From NCBI RefSeq assembly GCF_016587375.1, contig NZ_BNJG01000002.1:1922001-1986000 (forward strand): a DNA stretch of 64,000 nucleotides. Reading direction: 5' to 3'. Positions 9,513-18,534 of this stretch are shown here, piece by piece (the first letter of the stretch is position 1; each line of letters opens with the position of its first letter). A model generated the notes under the pieces. The model was not told the origin of the DNA and did not search any database. It saw only the letters and a list, made by a program, of their open reading frames with translations. A program made the translations under genes and the position numbers. Source of the stretch: Ktedonobacter robiniae (GTDB lineage Bacteria; Chloroflexota; Ktedonobacteria; Ktedonobacterales; Ktedonobacteraceae).

Positions 9513-10437
9513 CCGGAACCCAAGCAGCATCATCTCTCTTCTCACAAGTCGGTGACAATTCGCGCACATTTTCAGGGAATCATCTTTCTTCAAATTGTTG
9601 TCCTCTGACAGCGATGTACGCGCTGAATGAGCATGTTTCTTGGGAAAATACCAGCGATGATGGGCTTGTTCTTGCGAACAGGAAATCCGTGGCGGCAGAA
9701 GAGGCGAGAACGATAGGAAGCAACTTCTCGCTCTGGCAAATTCACTGCCTGATTAAATATAGTGACTACTTGACGTTGACCCGCTTTAGAGGTTCTTTTT
9801 TTGCAGAGAAATCACGAACCGAACAAAACCTTGATTGTTATCTGCACGGGTGAAGCTTGGGAGCGGCAGGAACCATCATTGATCTCTCCAGAAAGAAGCT
9901 TGTGAGCAATTGTACAGTGGTTTCCTCCAAGGAGGCTTGATGTGACGCTCCAGAAAGAGGATACACGTGTTAATTCCACCCCATGGCCTGAGAGGCGATT
10001 TGCATGCACCCTTCGCAGAAAAAGAGGCTGCGAAACCCATCGCCATATTCACAAAGGGTCGTGGCAACAGTACATACATGAAACATCAATTTTTGCAGAT
10101 CGGACAGCAAGGATCTTATCTAGCTCAAGAGGAGGACCACCCACATCTCCATGGACGCCTTTCGTCAACTGGGTGTAGCCATTGCAATATACTAATTGGT
10201 CATCATATGGCAAGAGAAGAGCCTCTCCTCTTCCATCGTTTTTTCGCTTCAATGATGGGCCATTGAGTTAGACCCCTCTAAATCGGCGCAGACACGAGAA
10301 CATCACCGGGAGGTGCATCAGGCCGCTCCATGAAAAAGGACGGCCCAGATGCGTTAGAGGAAACCGCTTGCCAAGCTCAGAGGTGTCCAATCTGGAGCCG
10401 CTTTCGCGCATGTCTCTTTTGTCTCTGAAGGATCCCC
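9513..10437. other. long intergenic stretch without a recognised gene
   Basis: Several frames of 60-125 codons exist, but none has protein-like composition, a family motif or a good ribosome site. I see no transposase or RNA gene in it. Confidence 0.45.
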
Positions 10438-10875
10438 TCAAGACTGCTGTGATGGCAAACGAAGCACATATCCCAGACTCAAGGCGCAAGCCATTAGGGT
10501 GAAGAGCGCCAGACCCATGGCGATGAGCGAGAAGTTGAAATGTGTTCCCCCGATTTGTCCTTGCATGTAGAGTGCATGGCTGACCGGGTTGAGGAGCAGC
10601 GTGTGCAGGACCAGGGCCAGGAAAACGATGAGGTCTACCAGAAACAGGGTGGCGTGATGGACGAGCAGCTCACCAAAACCGCCAAAAGCGACCAGGAGCG
10701 CGACAACGATGAGGCCAGGGATCACAAGGACTGCACGTTGTACCAGGGTATAGCCGATGATGGCGCACATGGTGACGCCAGCGGCGAGCGCGGAAAGATA
10801 GATCCCATCGTAACTCCCACGGATTGCGCAACGAGATGCCACTCTCTTATAGGAAAACCTGTGGGGCAACCGCAT
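10438..10875 (-). CDS. small hydrophobic membrane protein, probably N-terminally truncated
   Basis: From the ATG at 10875 the protein is about 145 residues with four hydrophobic stretches: IYLSALAAGVTMCAIIGYTL, then VIPGLIVVALLVAFGGFGEL, LFLVDLIVFLALVLHTLLL and a C-terminal helix. An MQGQIGGTHFNF stretch lies between the last two. I do not recognise the family. The 5' end overlaps the left border of the IS607-type element, so the original N-terminus was probably lost by that insertion. The frame continues to 10953, but that part reads through the element's terminal inverted repeat. Function unknown. Confidence 0.5.
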   Translation of the reverse strand: MRLPHRFSYKRVASRCAIRGSYDGIYLSALAAGVTMCAIIGYTLVQRAVLVIPGLIVVALLVAFGGFGELLVHHATLFLVDLIVFLALVLHTLLLNPVSHALYMQGQIGGTHFNFSLIAMGLALFTLMACALSLGYVLRLPSQQS

Positions 10876-10915
10876 TGAAAGAGCCTTCAACGGTATTGAA
10901 AAAGAGAGGAAGATA

Positions 10916-10952
10916 TGGTGAATATGTATGTATGGAGCATACATATTCACCA
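10916..10952. promoter_or_regulatory. 15-bp inverted repeat over the IS607 tnpA start codon
   Basis: The arms TGGTGAATATGTATG (10916-10930) and its exact complement (10938-10952) flank a 7-base spacer that holds the ATG at 10932. As RNA this would fold over the start codon; as DNA it could be an operator for the MerR-like domain of the recombinase. Either would limit transposase expression. Confidence 0.5.
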
Positions 10953-11582
10953 AAACAATTTGGAAAACTGATTGGAAAATCAGTCAATACCTTGCAAAAA
11001 TGGGATCGCAAGGGGATTTTACCCGCGTTTCGGAGTCCGACGAATCGGCGCTACTACACGCATGAACAATACTTGCAGTATCGTGGGCTGATTTCCTCCG
11101 AGAAGGGACTGGTGATCGCGTATGCTCGTGTGTCTTCCCCCTCGCAGAAAAAAGACCTGGCTCTCCAAAAAGAAGCTCTGCGTGCCTACTGCCTGGAACA
11201 TGGGATCAACGTCGATCAGTGGATCGAAGACATTGGCTCCGCGCTGAACTACAAACGCAAAGGCTTCAATCAGGTCATCGAGCACATTGAATTAGGCTAG
11301 GTGGCGCGGCTCATTATCGGCTATGAGGATCGGTTCGTGCGCTTTGGCTATGACTGGTTTGAGCAGTTTTGCCAACGGCATGGAACTCAGATCACGGTGG
11401 TGAATGGCCAAACCTTCTCGCCCGAAGAAGAACTCGTGCGGGATTTGATTGCCATCGTGACGGTGTTTTCTGCGCGGCTTCATGGCCTGCGTTCGCACAG
11501 AAACCTGATTCGAGCAGCAGCTCTGGGAAAGGATATCAAGGATGATCAAGACCCACAAGATCAGACTCCATCCCACACCTGA
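10932..11582 (+). pseudogene. IS607-family serine recombinase TnpA, in-frame amber at 11298
   Basis: From ATG 10932 the protein has a MerR-like DNA-binding domain (SPKQFGKLIGKSVNTLQKWD, then RRYYTHEQY). The serine recombinase catalytic domain follows (VIAYARVSSPSQKKDLALQK, with the active Ser in ARVSS). The frame hits TAG at 11298-11300 after EHIELG. It continues without any shift as VARLIIGYEDRFVRFGYDWF and VVNGQTFSPEEELVRDL, which are conserved second-half motifs of IS607 TnpA. One nonsense mutation (probably CAG to TAG) therefore splits an otherwise complete recombinase. Its end overlaps the tnpB start at 11542, as is normal in the family. Confidence 0.85.
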
Positions 11583-12705
11583 GCAAGCCCATTACTTTGC
11601 AAGAGCCGCAGGAACGAGCCGGTTTGTCTGGAATTGGGCGCTGGCTGAGTGGAATCGGCAATATGAGGCCGGAGAAAAACCCACCGCCTTGAAACTCAAG
11701 AAGCAATTCAACGCGATTCGGCGGGTGCACTTCCCCTGGACATGGGAGGTGAGGAAGAATGCCTCAGATCAGCCCTTTCTCGATCTGGGAAAAGCCTACA
11801 CCGCGTTTTTTGAAGGGAAAGCCAAACGCCCCACGTTCAAGAGCAAGAAAACAAGCAAACCCTCCTTTTACCTTGCCAACGATCAATTCGCGTTGGGGGA
11901 TCATCGCCTCTGGGTTCCCAAGCTCGGATGGGTCAATATGGCGGAGAAGCTGCGGTTTGTGGGCCGCGTGAAAGGGGCACGCATCACCAAAACAGCGGAT
12001 TGGTGGTTTGTTTCCCTCCAGGTTGAGATCCCTGATACCATCCCGGTGAACAAACCAGCCGCCGTGGGTATCGATGTGGGGCTCAACCGCCTGGCCACCT
12101 TGAGTACAGGAGAGGAAGTCGAAAACCAAGCCTTCCTCAAAACCGCGCTCAAGAAATTGCGTCAGGCCAACAAACGGCTGCATCGCCGAAAACTGGGATC
12201 AAAGAATCGGGAGAAAGCGCGCCAACAGGTTGCCCGCCTGCATTATCGCATCACCTGCCTGCGCCAGGATGTCCTTCAGAAGCTCACAACCAAGCTGGTC
12301 GACAGTTACGGGATCATCGGGGTGGAAGATCTGCACCTCAAGGGACTGCTCAAGAATCGCCGTCTCGCTCGCTCGTTCGCCGATGCCTCGCTGGGCGCCC
12401 TCAGGCGTCTGCTTGAGGAAAAAGTGGCGCAACGTGGGGGACAAATAATCAAGGTGGGCCGTTTCTTTCCTTCCAGTAAGGCCTGTCATTGCTGCGGTTG
12501 GACGTGGGAAGCGATGAGGCTCAAGGATCGCATCTTTGTGTGTCAGAATCCTGCTTGTCCGTATGATCAGTTTCCGCAGGATCGAGATTACAACGCAGGT
12601 CAGAATGTGTTACGGGAAGCCCTGCGCTTGATCGGGCTCATGGATCAAGCCGTCTCCGGTACTGGCTCGGACGAAGACGCAAACTTGCCTGCGGACGCGG
12701 GGTAA
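11542..12705 (+). CDS. tnpB: TnpB RNA-guided nuclease (IS607 type)
   Basis: A complete 387-residue TnpB. It has an N-terminal helix-turn-helix/OB region, RuvC-I GIDVGLNRLATL (Asp178), RuvC-II IGVEDLHLKG (Glu262), a zinc ribbon (C315, C318, C334, C339) and RuvC-III QDRDYNAGQN (Asp near 347-349), so all catalytic residues are present. TnpB proteins use an RNA made from the element's own 3' end to cut matching DNA and help the element persist. ATG 11542 overlaps the end of the recombinase frame by 41 bp. The gene is intact even though the partner recombinase has a stop codon. Confidence 0.93.
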   Translation: MIKTHKIRLHPTPEQAHYFARAAGTSRFVWNWALAEWNRQYEAGEKPTALKLKKQFNAIRRVHFPWTWEVRKNASDQPFLDLGKAYTAFFEGKAKRPTFKSKKTSKPSFYLANDQFALGDHRLWVPKLGWVNMAEKLRFVGRVKGARITKTADWWFVSLQVEIPDTIPVNKPAAVGIDVGLNRLATLSTGEEVENQAFLKTALKKLRQANKRLHRRKLGSKNREKARQQVARLHYRITCLRQDVLQKLTTKLVDSYGIIGVEDLHLKGLLKNRRLARSFADASLGALRRLLEEKVAQRGGQIIKVGRFFPSSKACHCCGWTWEAMRLKDRIFVCQNPACPYDQFPQDRDYNAGQNVLREALRLIGLMDQAVSGTGSDEDANLPADAG

Positions 12706-12790
12706 GACCAAAGGGCTTCGGCCCGGAGGCACCTACGGATGAAACAGGAACAACGAAATTCGGTGTGAACGTGTGCTTGCATACGTTTGC
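12640..12790 (+). ncRNA. candidate omega (right-end) RNA of the IS607 TnpB
   Basis: The end of tnpB and the sequence after it are where TnpB guide RNAs are encoded. A perfect GGGC-TTCG-GCCC hairpin with a stable tetraloop lies at 12713-12724, just after the stop codon, followed by an unstructured stretch. The guide would be the DNA next to the element's right end, whose exact position I cannot fix. Confidence 0.4.
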
Positions 12791-12868
12791 ATAGGAAAAT
12801 CGGAGCAGATGAAGAAGAATGAATGATTAACCCCTGATTGAGAGGGTTTAGAACTTCAGGAACGGTGA

Positions 12869-13504
12869 ATGAAGGATATCGTGCGGAAACTCATTGTGAG
12901 CAACTTAGTATCACTTGATGGCTATTACGAAGGGAAGGATCGCAATCTCGACGCACTCTTCGACTATTTGCACAAAGACTACTCAGGAGACGAGCACTTC
13001 GATTACTACAATACCGAACGGCTGCGTGCCGCCGATACCCTGATACTGAGTGGTCGCACGTCCTTTTCAGGCTACAAGGCGTATTGGACGGGGGTGCCGC
13101 AGGCCCCCAATGCCACCGCGATCAGACGTGAATTCGCGGGGCTGATAGAGTCTGTCGAGAAAATCGTGGTCTCGGATACCGTCACCCGTGAGGATTTAGC
13201 GCCCTGGGAGGAGACGACACGCATCGTCAGAGGGGCAGATCTATACCAAGAGGTTGCCGCCCTGACACAGCAGTTGGGCAGAAGAGATATCCTGATGTTG
13301 TCAAGCCGTATGCTATGGAATGATCTGCTCCTGCATGGTCTGGTCGATGAACTGCATCTCACGATTTTTCCAGTGATCGCGGGCGAGGGGACACCGCTGT
13401 TCACGTGCCGCCCGTCGATGTCTCTCAAGCTGATCGCCACACACACTTGGCAAGGCTCGGGTAACATCCTTGCTTGTTATCAGGTGGGTCAGATGAAGTC
13501 GTAA
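12869..13504 (+). CDS. dihydrofolate reductase/RibD C-terminal-like protein
   Basis: A 211-residue protein of the RibD_C/DHFR fold. It starts KLIVSNLVSLDGYYEG, contains ADTLILSGRTSF and VEKIVVSDTVTRE, and ends with DELHLTIFPVIAGEGTPLF, the C-terminal motif of the family. These small reductases bind NAD(P)H; the substrates of the stand-alone versions are generally unknown, and it is not a proven folate enzyme. The glycine-rich segment before the LWNDLL helix reads MLSSRMLWN rather than the more usual GSRTLW. ATG 12869 follows AGGAACGGTGA. It stands alone just right of the IS607-type element. A second member of the fold is at 37290-37874. Confidence 0.85.
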   Translation: MKDIVRKLIVSNLVSLDGYYEGKDRNLDALFDYLHKDYSGDEHFDYYNTERLRAADTLILSGRTSFSGYKAYWTGVPQAPNATAIRREFAGLIESVEKIVVSDTVTREDLAPWEETTRIVRGADLYQEVAALTQQLGRRDILMLSSRMLWNDLLLHGLVDELHLTIFPVIAGEGTPLFTCRPSMSLKLIATHTWQGSGNILACYQVGQMKS

Positions 13505-13622
13505 ATCCCATGCGATGCGCAACGCGCCAGTTCACCTGTAGCGAACAAAGAGAGCAAGATGCCTTCGCTCGGAGAAGCCAGCCTGTCCGAGAAGAGGGAG
13601 CCTATCGGCGATCAAGGCGAAG

Positions 13623-14185
13623 TTAAGCTGTCGCGAAACCGAGTGAGGCGGCAAAGTCTGCTGGGAAGCCGAACAACTTGAACGTGACTTGTCCAGACGT
13701 TTCCGGGCGCGCATTGCGAGCGAACCGCTCGGCCCACGAGAGGCGAGAGTGGGCACGCCGGGCGCGAGAAAGGATCACCTCCGCTGTGTTGGGCAAAGCG
13801 GTGACGGGAGGTGGCAGGCTCACCTCAATCCGTTGGTGATGCACGAGATGCATACAGGCTCGTCGATGCTGTCGCCGACTCCAATCCTTCCAGAGAAGCG
13901 GTGCATTTCCGACAGCCAGTGGGTGCAACAGCACGCTGACTTGACGCGGCTTCTTGGTAGTGCTGCCCTGCCACTGGCATTGTTCGCGCAGGGACAGGTA
14001 CGACAACTGCGGATGCTGGCTCCATACACCACGCGCAGGCTCCCGTCTGCTTCTCGGCGTTGCTCATGCGGGAGCAACGTCTGTTCAGCAGGACACCGTA
14101 ACGTCCCATCAGGCTGGAGAGCAAAGTCTTGCTGGAGTGCCTCGTTCTGCTCGTGTTTGGACACACGAACATAGCCGATTTTCAT
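13623..14185 (-). pseudogene. transposase remnant with a serine-resolvase N-terminus joined to it
   Basis: Reading leftward from 14185, the first 19 residues, MKIGYVRVSKHEQNEALQQ, are the start of a Tn3-type resolvase. At about 14128 this changes abruptly to the C-terminal part of a DDE transposase: a cysteine pair in RSCRTCP, then after a frame change near 13990 LREQCQWQGSTTKKPRQ and the RRAHSRLSWAERFARNAR region, ending at 13623. The join is an in-frame fusion of two unrelated mobile-gene pieces, left by deletion or insertion. Neither part can be active. Confidence 0.7.
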
Positions 14186-14439
14186 TACCTCTTCCTTTTG
14201 TCTCAGGATTCCCGTCGATGGCTCGACCTTTTGAGAAATTGATTATGAGATACGTCAAGGGCGAAGTTTACGCTTGCGAAAGCCACGCGCTCCGCCTAGA
14301 GAAAAACACAGCTATGTGTCGCAGAAAACGGCCCAGCCTGTTGAAAAACTCCAAGTAATCTCATCACTTTATCTGCTACATGCAAGATTTGAGCGTAATA
14401 GGCAGGGCTATTGTGAGACATGCTCATCCATGAAGGACT

Positions 14440-14600
14440 TTTTCAACAAGCTGCGGCCGATTTTGAGACTCATCAAACGGCCATTTTTGAGATCCATCAT
14501 ATCTTTCTCATGCAAGTGGGTACCCGCTTTCACATTTTCTCTCGCAAAACCCACCTGGAACGTCCCAAAAATGTCCCAAAAAAGTTAGGACATTTTTGAG
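14440..14600. repeat. cluster of related short repeats, possible old resolvase site
   Basis: On the minus strand the motif CTCAAAAATGKCC, or a close variant, occurs three times (near 14587, 14490 and 14467). Two more GGACATTTTT/GGGACATTTTTGGGAC copies lie in inverted orientation near 14565-14595. TGTTGAAAAA (14338) and TTTTTCAACA (14436) form a further inverted pair. The spacing and the nearby resolvase start at 14185 suggest a decayed resolution site. Confidence 0.4.
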
Positions 14601-14809
14601 GACATGGTCCGACGATCTTAGGATAATTTACCTGCTACAGTTACAGCTAGGAGCGATGGGGTGCGTAGATCACGCAAGCCTCGACCTCCATCGCGTTTTT
14701 GAGCTATCTCTTGAAGGATTGATGTTAGACTATGACCAAGCGACCGAACCCTTTGACGAACAGAAGAAAGGCTCGGCACACAAGATATATGAGATCGATT
14801 CAAAGGTCA

Positions 14810-16126
14810 TCAAGCCCTCTTCCGAGGCTTTTTGGGCACCGGTTTGGGCTTGCGTACCACGTCAAAGCGGGCGGCTTTCATCCCCGTGGCTCCAGTTGGT
14901 CGGCCCGGCGATTTTTCGCGCGGTTTTGGCACACGCGCTGGTGTGCCAACCTGCGACAAAATCCCGGCCATCACTCGGCGCACTTGTCGCGGTGTCACCC
15001 GGTCGCGACGCCGCTCCCAAGGACAGTAGCTGGCTTGGCCAAGCGAACGGGTCAGAACTATCTGGTTCATGGCGCTCGCCACGACCAGGCTCCAGCGCTC
15101 AAACTGCTTGGGGGTACGTACATGCACCTTCGTCCACAGCAGGTCCTGTTTGAGAAAGCGGTAGCTGTGTTCGTGGGAGAAGCGGTATCGATAGCTCGAC
15201 GCCACTTCGCCAGGTGCCAACTCCTGCTCGCCCACCCAGACAAACCAGCTTTTGCGCGGATCGCGTTTGGTCCCATTGGCTCCTTCCCGCAAGACGCGAA
15301 ACACGGTCACCTCAACCTGCCGTGCTTGCTGGACGTGCAAGTGTTGCCATACTTGCACCGAGAGCGGTTTGCCGCGCCAATCGGTCCCGTTCCACGAGGC
15401 ATCAGGCTTTCCCCAGGTCTCGGGGCGACTGCCTTGAAAGAGGTCTCCATCTTTGCGCGGCGCCCCTCGTTTGCCGGGCGGGTGCGGGGGCGCTGGTCGG
15501 TAGAGCTTGCGATTGAGCTTGAGGCGCATCAAGGCTGGCATCTGCAAGCGCTGACAGACTTGCAGAAAGGGTCCGGTCACGTACCAGCGATCCCGCCAGC
15601 AGTCGTGCCGATGCTGGCAACAACGGACGCAGCGCCTCCAACTGCTGGACGCCAACCGCAACCGCTGTCTCGGCGGTGGTGATCCGACGCTGGGAGAGAA
15701 TGGCTCCCCAACTGCTGGGCTGCTCGGGCAAGAGCATGACGGTCGAGAACTGCCAGCCCACACTCACCGGTTTGGTGGCGTGAGGCAAATTCGGCACGTA
15801 GATCATCCCGCGATCCGGGCTCGTCTCGGCTTGCGGACGTGCAATCGCTGTGCTATCAATGCTGATCCAGGCCGGGCCTTGGTGCTCGGCGAGCAGGGCT
15901 GTTGCCCAGACGGTCATCCAGCACTGCTCATCGATTCGGCCATCTTCCAGAGCCTCATAGACGCTGGCCAAGTGCGTCGGAACCACGGCGAGAGCGATAA
16001 TTCTGGCAGCGAGCGCGCCGTGACTTCGCTGCTCAACGCATCCCCCAGTTCAAAGAGGGCATCCGCGCTGCGCTCATAGCACTGGTAGACCTGATGACGA
16101 AGCTGTTTGAATGTGTTAAGGTTCAA
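14810..16126 (-). pseudogene. DDE transposase (IS701-like superfamily), two frameshifts
   Basis: Three consecutive minus-strand pieces make one transposase. The first (16126 to about 15985) starts MNLNTFKQLRHQVYQCY. The second (15985 to about 15590) has SVYEALEDGRIDEQCWMTVW and the DDE-type ISIDSTAIARP. The third (to 14810) has DRWYVTGPFLQ, TVFRVLREGANGTKRDP and HSYRFLKQDLLWTKVHVRTP. Each change of piece is a change of frame, so at least two indels broke the gene. The family is common in soil Chloroflexota and actinobacteria. I could not identify terminal inverted repeats or target duplications. Confidence 0.75.
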
Positions 16127-16309
16127 TTCGTAAGCGTCCTTTGCTTGGTTTTTTGGTGCAAAGAACCTTACTTCATCAGGCAGTTTCTGGCAAGCCAGGG
16201 CTGCCTTTTGGTTGCGATAGTCTAAACGTCAATAAAGAAATTAAAACGAATTATGACCCCCCGCTCTTTGCGAAGGGCGACCTGCTACTATACAGGTCGC
16301 CCTTGTTGG

Positions 16310-17314
16310 TCACGCGTCCAATGAGCCGATCAGGTGGAGCAACTGTTGTCGTTCGCTCTCGGCATCGACAATCGGCACAAGTGAAAGCAGCAGTTCATCC
16401 AAACCGCTTGCTAGCCATTCTTGTATATGCTGGCGCACGGTCGCCTCATCGCCACTGATTACCAGGGAACGGGCCAGGGCATCCAGGTCGGCTTCGTCGC
16501 CTGCCACGGCCTTCGCAAAGCCAGCTTGCGTAAACATCCGGGCATAGGCGTCAATGTGGATCATTCTTTGTACCTGTTGGCGTATCGTAACGAATACCGC
16601 TTCTGTATTGGTACTAAGCGCGACGGAGACTAACGCGACAACTGGGGGCGTCGGGTGGCCTACGGCTTCGGCTCCCGCGCGTAGCGCTGGTAGCGCCAGA
16701 TCACGTAGATACGGGAGCGGGCTTGTGGAGGTAATTGCGCCATCAGAGATCTCCCCCGCGAGTCGGAAGGCCTTTAGCCCCATGGCTGACATCATCAACG
16801 GCACTCGCGCCGTGCGTGGCAGAGTATAGGCCGCATGGAAAAATGTTCCATCATACTTCACGCTTCCCTCCCACAACAGCTCACGCATGACTTGCAAGTA
16901 TTCTTTGAGATGTGAGAGGGGCGAGGTCTGCTGCAAACCGTATATGCCCTCCACATAGAAACGGTGACTTGAACCGACACCCAACCGCAAGCGTCCAGGG
17001 GCGACATCATGCACGGCAAGGGCCTGCTGCGCCATCACAAGCGGATGACGCGGATAAGTGGGAATGACAGCGCTTCCTAGCCGAATGCGCTCGGTTCGAG
17101 CGGCGGCGGCGGCAAAGGCCGTCAGGACATCGGCGCGACCAGCGTATTCTGTCGCCATCCAGACTTGCTGGACGCCAGCCGCCTCCGCCTCGCGGATCTT
17201 AGCGATGGTGTCTACAGTATCTCTGGCCTGGATATACATGCCAACGCGATCACGAAGCGCACGCGACTCCGTAGCATGCGCTGGCTGGCATAGTGCTTCT
17301 TTCTGTTCCATCAT
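16310..17314 (-). CDS. luciferase-like (LLM class) flavin/F420-dependent oxidoreductase
   Basis: A 334-residue protein of the bacterial luciferase TIM-barrel fold. Recognisable stretches are IREAEAAGVQQVWMATEY, RIRLGSAVIPTYPRHP, GRLRLGVGSSHR, VPLMMSAMGLKAFRLAGE and DGAITSTSPLPYL. This pattern resembles the F420-binding subgroup (compare Mer and related dehydrogenases) more than FMN luciferase, but the cofactor is inference. AAGGAAG lies just before two adjacent ATG codons (17314 and 17311). It is divergent from the MmyB-like regulator at 17663, with a MITE-like element between the two start regions. Confidence 0.85.
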   Translation of the reverse strand: MMEQKEALCQPAHATESRALRDRVGMYIQARDTVDTIAKIREAEAAGVQQVWMATEYAGRADVLTAFAAAAARTERIRLGSAVIPTYPRHPLVMAQQALAVHDVAPGRLRLGVGSSHRFYVEGIYGLQQTSPLSHLKEYLQVMRELLWEGSVKYDGTFFHAAYTLPRTARVPLMMSAMGLKAFRLAGEISDGAITSTSPLPYLRDLALPALRAGAEAVGHPTPPVVALVSVALSTNTEAVFVTIRQQVQRMIHIDAYARMFTQAGFAKAVAGDEADLDALARSLVISGDEATVRQHIQEWLASGLDELLLSLVPIVDAESERQQLLHLIGSLDA

Positions 17315-17338
17315 ACTTCCTTTCCCTGTCGGTCCTCA

Positions 17339-17530
17339 ATGTTCCATGATGCCCTGTGCATAGCTACAAAACATCATTCCCTCAGAGGGAACCTTCGTAT
17401 CTTCGACATTCTGGAGGGTAAGGGGTTGTGGGCGCGAAAGGCGCGCCCACAACCCCTTACCAAAGGTCCGCGCAGCGAGCCGAGCCTTCATGCAAGGAAG
17501 AATGGGAAAGCCCCGAACATCATGGAACAT
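17339..17530. mobile_element. 192-bp MITE-like element with a long internal hairpin
   Basis: ATGTTCCATGATG at 17339-17351 and its exact reverse complement at 17518-17530 bound a 192-bp segment without a gene. In its middle lies a perfect 20-bp stem (17417-17436 with 17442-17461) closed by the 5-base loop AAAGG. Terminal inverted repeats, small size and central palindrome are the marks of a miniature inverted-repeat element. It sits between two divergent genes, so it may also carry their promoters. I see no target duplication. Confidence 0.55.
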
Positions 17531-17662
17531 CTGGACTCTTCATATGGTCAGGTGCTATTATGGAGCCAGCCCCTTGCGTTAACCAGGGGTGTATTCACTC
17601 CTAGATTGAAAGAATCCATAGCAACCTCTCGACAAGCGTATCTGAGAAAGCTGCAAGAACCC

Positions 17663-18520
17663 ATGACCAAAACCGTAAAGCGCCACGCGGGGTTAAGCGA
17701 TTTCCTCAAAAGCCGTCGCGCGCGTCTGCGTCCAGAAGAGTTTGGCCTTCCAACGTATCCGAGGCGACGAGCGCGCGGACTTACGCGCGAAGAGCTTGCC
17801 CAACTGATCGGCGTGGGCGTCGATTGGTATACGTGGCTCGAACAGGGCAGAGACATTCGCGTTTCTGATCAAGTTCTGGACCGCCTCGCATCCACTTTGC
17901 AACTCAATGAGGAGGAGCGCCGCCACTTGTTTCTCCTGGCGCGAGACGCTGTTTCGTCATCCACCGCTCCACATCAAGCTAGAGATATTCAGCGCGCGAC
18001 TTACCAAACTATTCTCGATGGCATTGTCTATCCGGCCAGATTGCTTGATCGGCGGCATATGACGCTCATAGCGTGCAACGAGAGCGCCAAACAGATCTTT
18101 GGCGACATCGCTAGCCGCTCTGAATGGGAACGCAACTCGACCTGGTTCGTCTTGATGCACCCCTCTTCACGAGATATGCTCGTCTATTGGGAGCGGGCGG
18201 CCCGGCGCAGTATTGCGCTCTTACATGCGAACTATGATCAGCACCCGGAAGATCCCTGGCTGCGAGAATTAATCGCCGATTTGCACGCCTCTAGCCCGGA
18301 GTTTCGAGCCTGGTGGCCTGAGCATGAGATTCTCCTGTCCTGTCAGGGTCTCGACGAAATTCAGCACCCACTGGTGGGGCGGCTGGCATTTCAGCCCACT
18401 ATCCTCGCTGTGCCTTCCCAACCCAATTTACAGATTGTTGTCTATACTCCGCTGCCGCAAGTCGATACAGCCGCCAAGCTCAGAACGCTTCTGCGTTCTG
18501 AACCAATACTTCGAGCGTAA
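17663..18520 (+). CDS. XRE-family regulator with MmyB-like ligand-binding domain
   Basis: About 285 residues from the ATG at 17663. The N-terminal helix-turn-helix reads LSDFLKSRRARLRPEEFGLP, then GLTREELAQLIGVGVDWYTW and a following recognition region. The MmyB-type C-terminal domain contains LIACNESAKQIFGD, NSTWFVLMHP and a FRAWWPEHE core. Such regulators probably bind fatty acids or other hydrophobic ligands through the C-terminal, PAS-like domain; many control a neighbouring redox enzyme. The frame is open back to 17339, but that part reads through the MITE-like element, so the internal start is preferred. It is divergent from the luciferase-like oxidoreductase, its likely target. Confidence 0.85.
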   Translation: MTKTVKRHAGLSDFLKSRRARLRPEEFGLPTYPRRRARGLTREELAQLIGVGVDWYTWLEQGRDIRVSDQVLDRLASTLQLNEEERRHLFLLARDAVSSSTAPHQARDIQRATYQTILDGIVYPARLLDRRHMTLIACNESAKQIFGDIASRSEWERNSTWFVLMHPSSRDMLVYWERAARRSIALLHANYDQHPEDPWLRELIADLHASSPEFRAWWPEHEILLSCQGLDEIQHPLVGRLAFQPTILAVPSQPNLQIVVYTPLPQVDTAAKLRTLLRSEPILRA

Positions 18521-18534
18521 CCGTGCACGATAAG

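Larger units (their letters stand above)
10900..12790 (+). mobile_element. IS607-type insertion element (serine recombinase plus TnpB)
   Basis: A MerR-like/serine-recombinase tnpA is followed, with overlapping ends, by tnpB, the layout of the IS607 family. The borders are estimates: the left lies before the inverted repeat at 10916-10952, the right after the structured sequence downstream of tnpB (about 12790). IS607 elements have no conserved long terminal repeats, so the ends cannot be fixed by eye. tnpA carries a nonsense codon while tnpB is open, so the element looks unable to move by itself but may still make TnpB. Confidence 0.7.

Noticed and set aside
9476..10266. Frames of 80-125 codons after the phosphotransferase
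   Set aside because: Random composition, no ribosome site, no motif.
8493..11582. Amber codon reassignment in this organism
   Set aside because: TAG ends several ordinary genes in the window (for example the ABC permease and the MFS gene), so two internal TAGs are better explained by mutation.
14732..15682. 316-codon plus-strand frame over the decayed DDE transposase
   Set aside because: It is antisense to recognisable transposase sequence and has no motif of its own.
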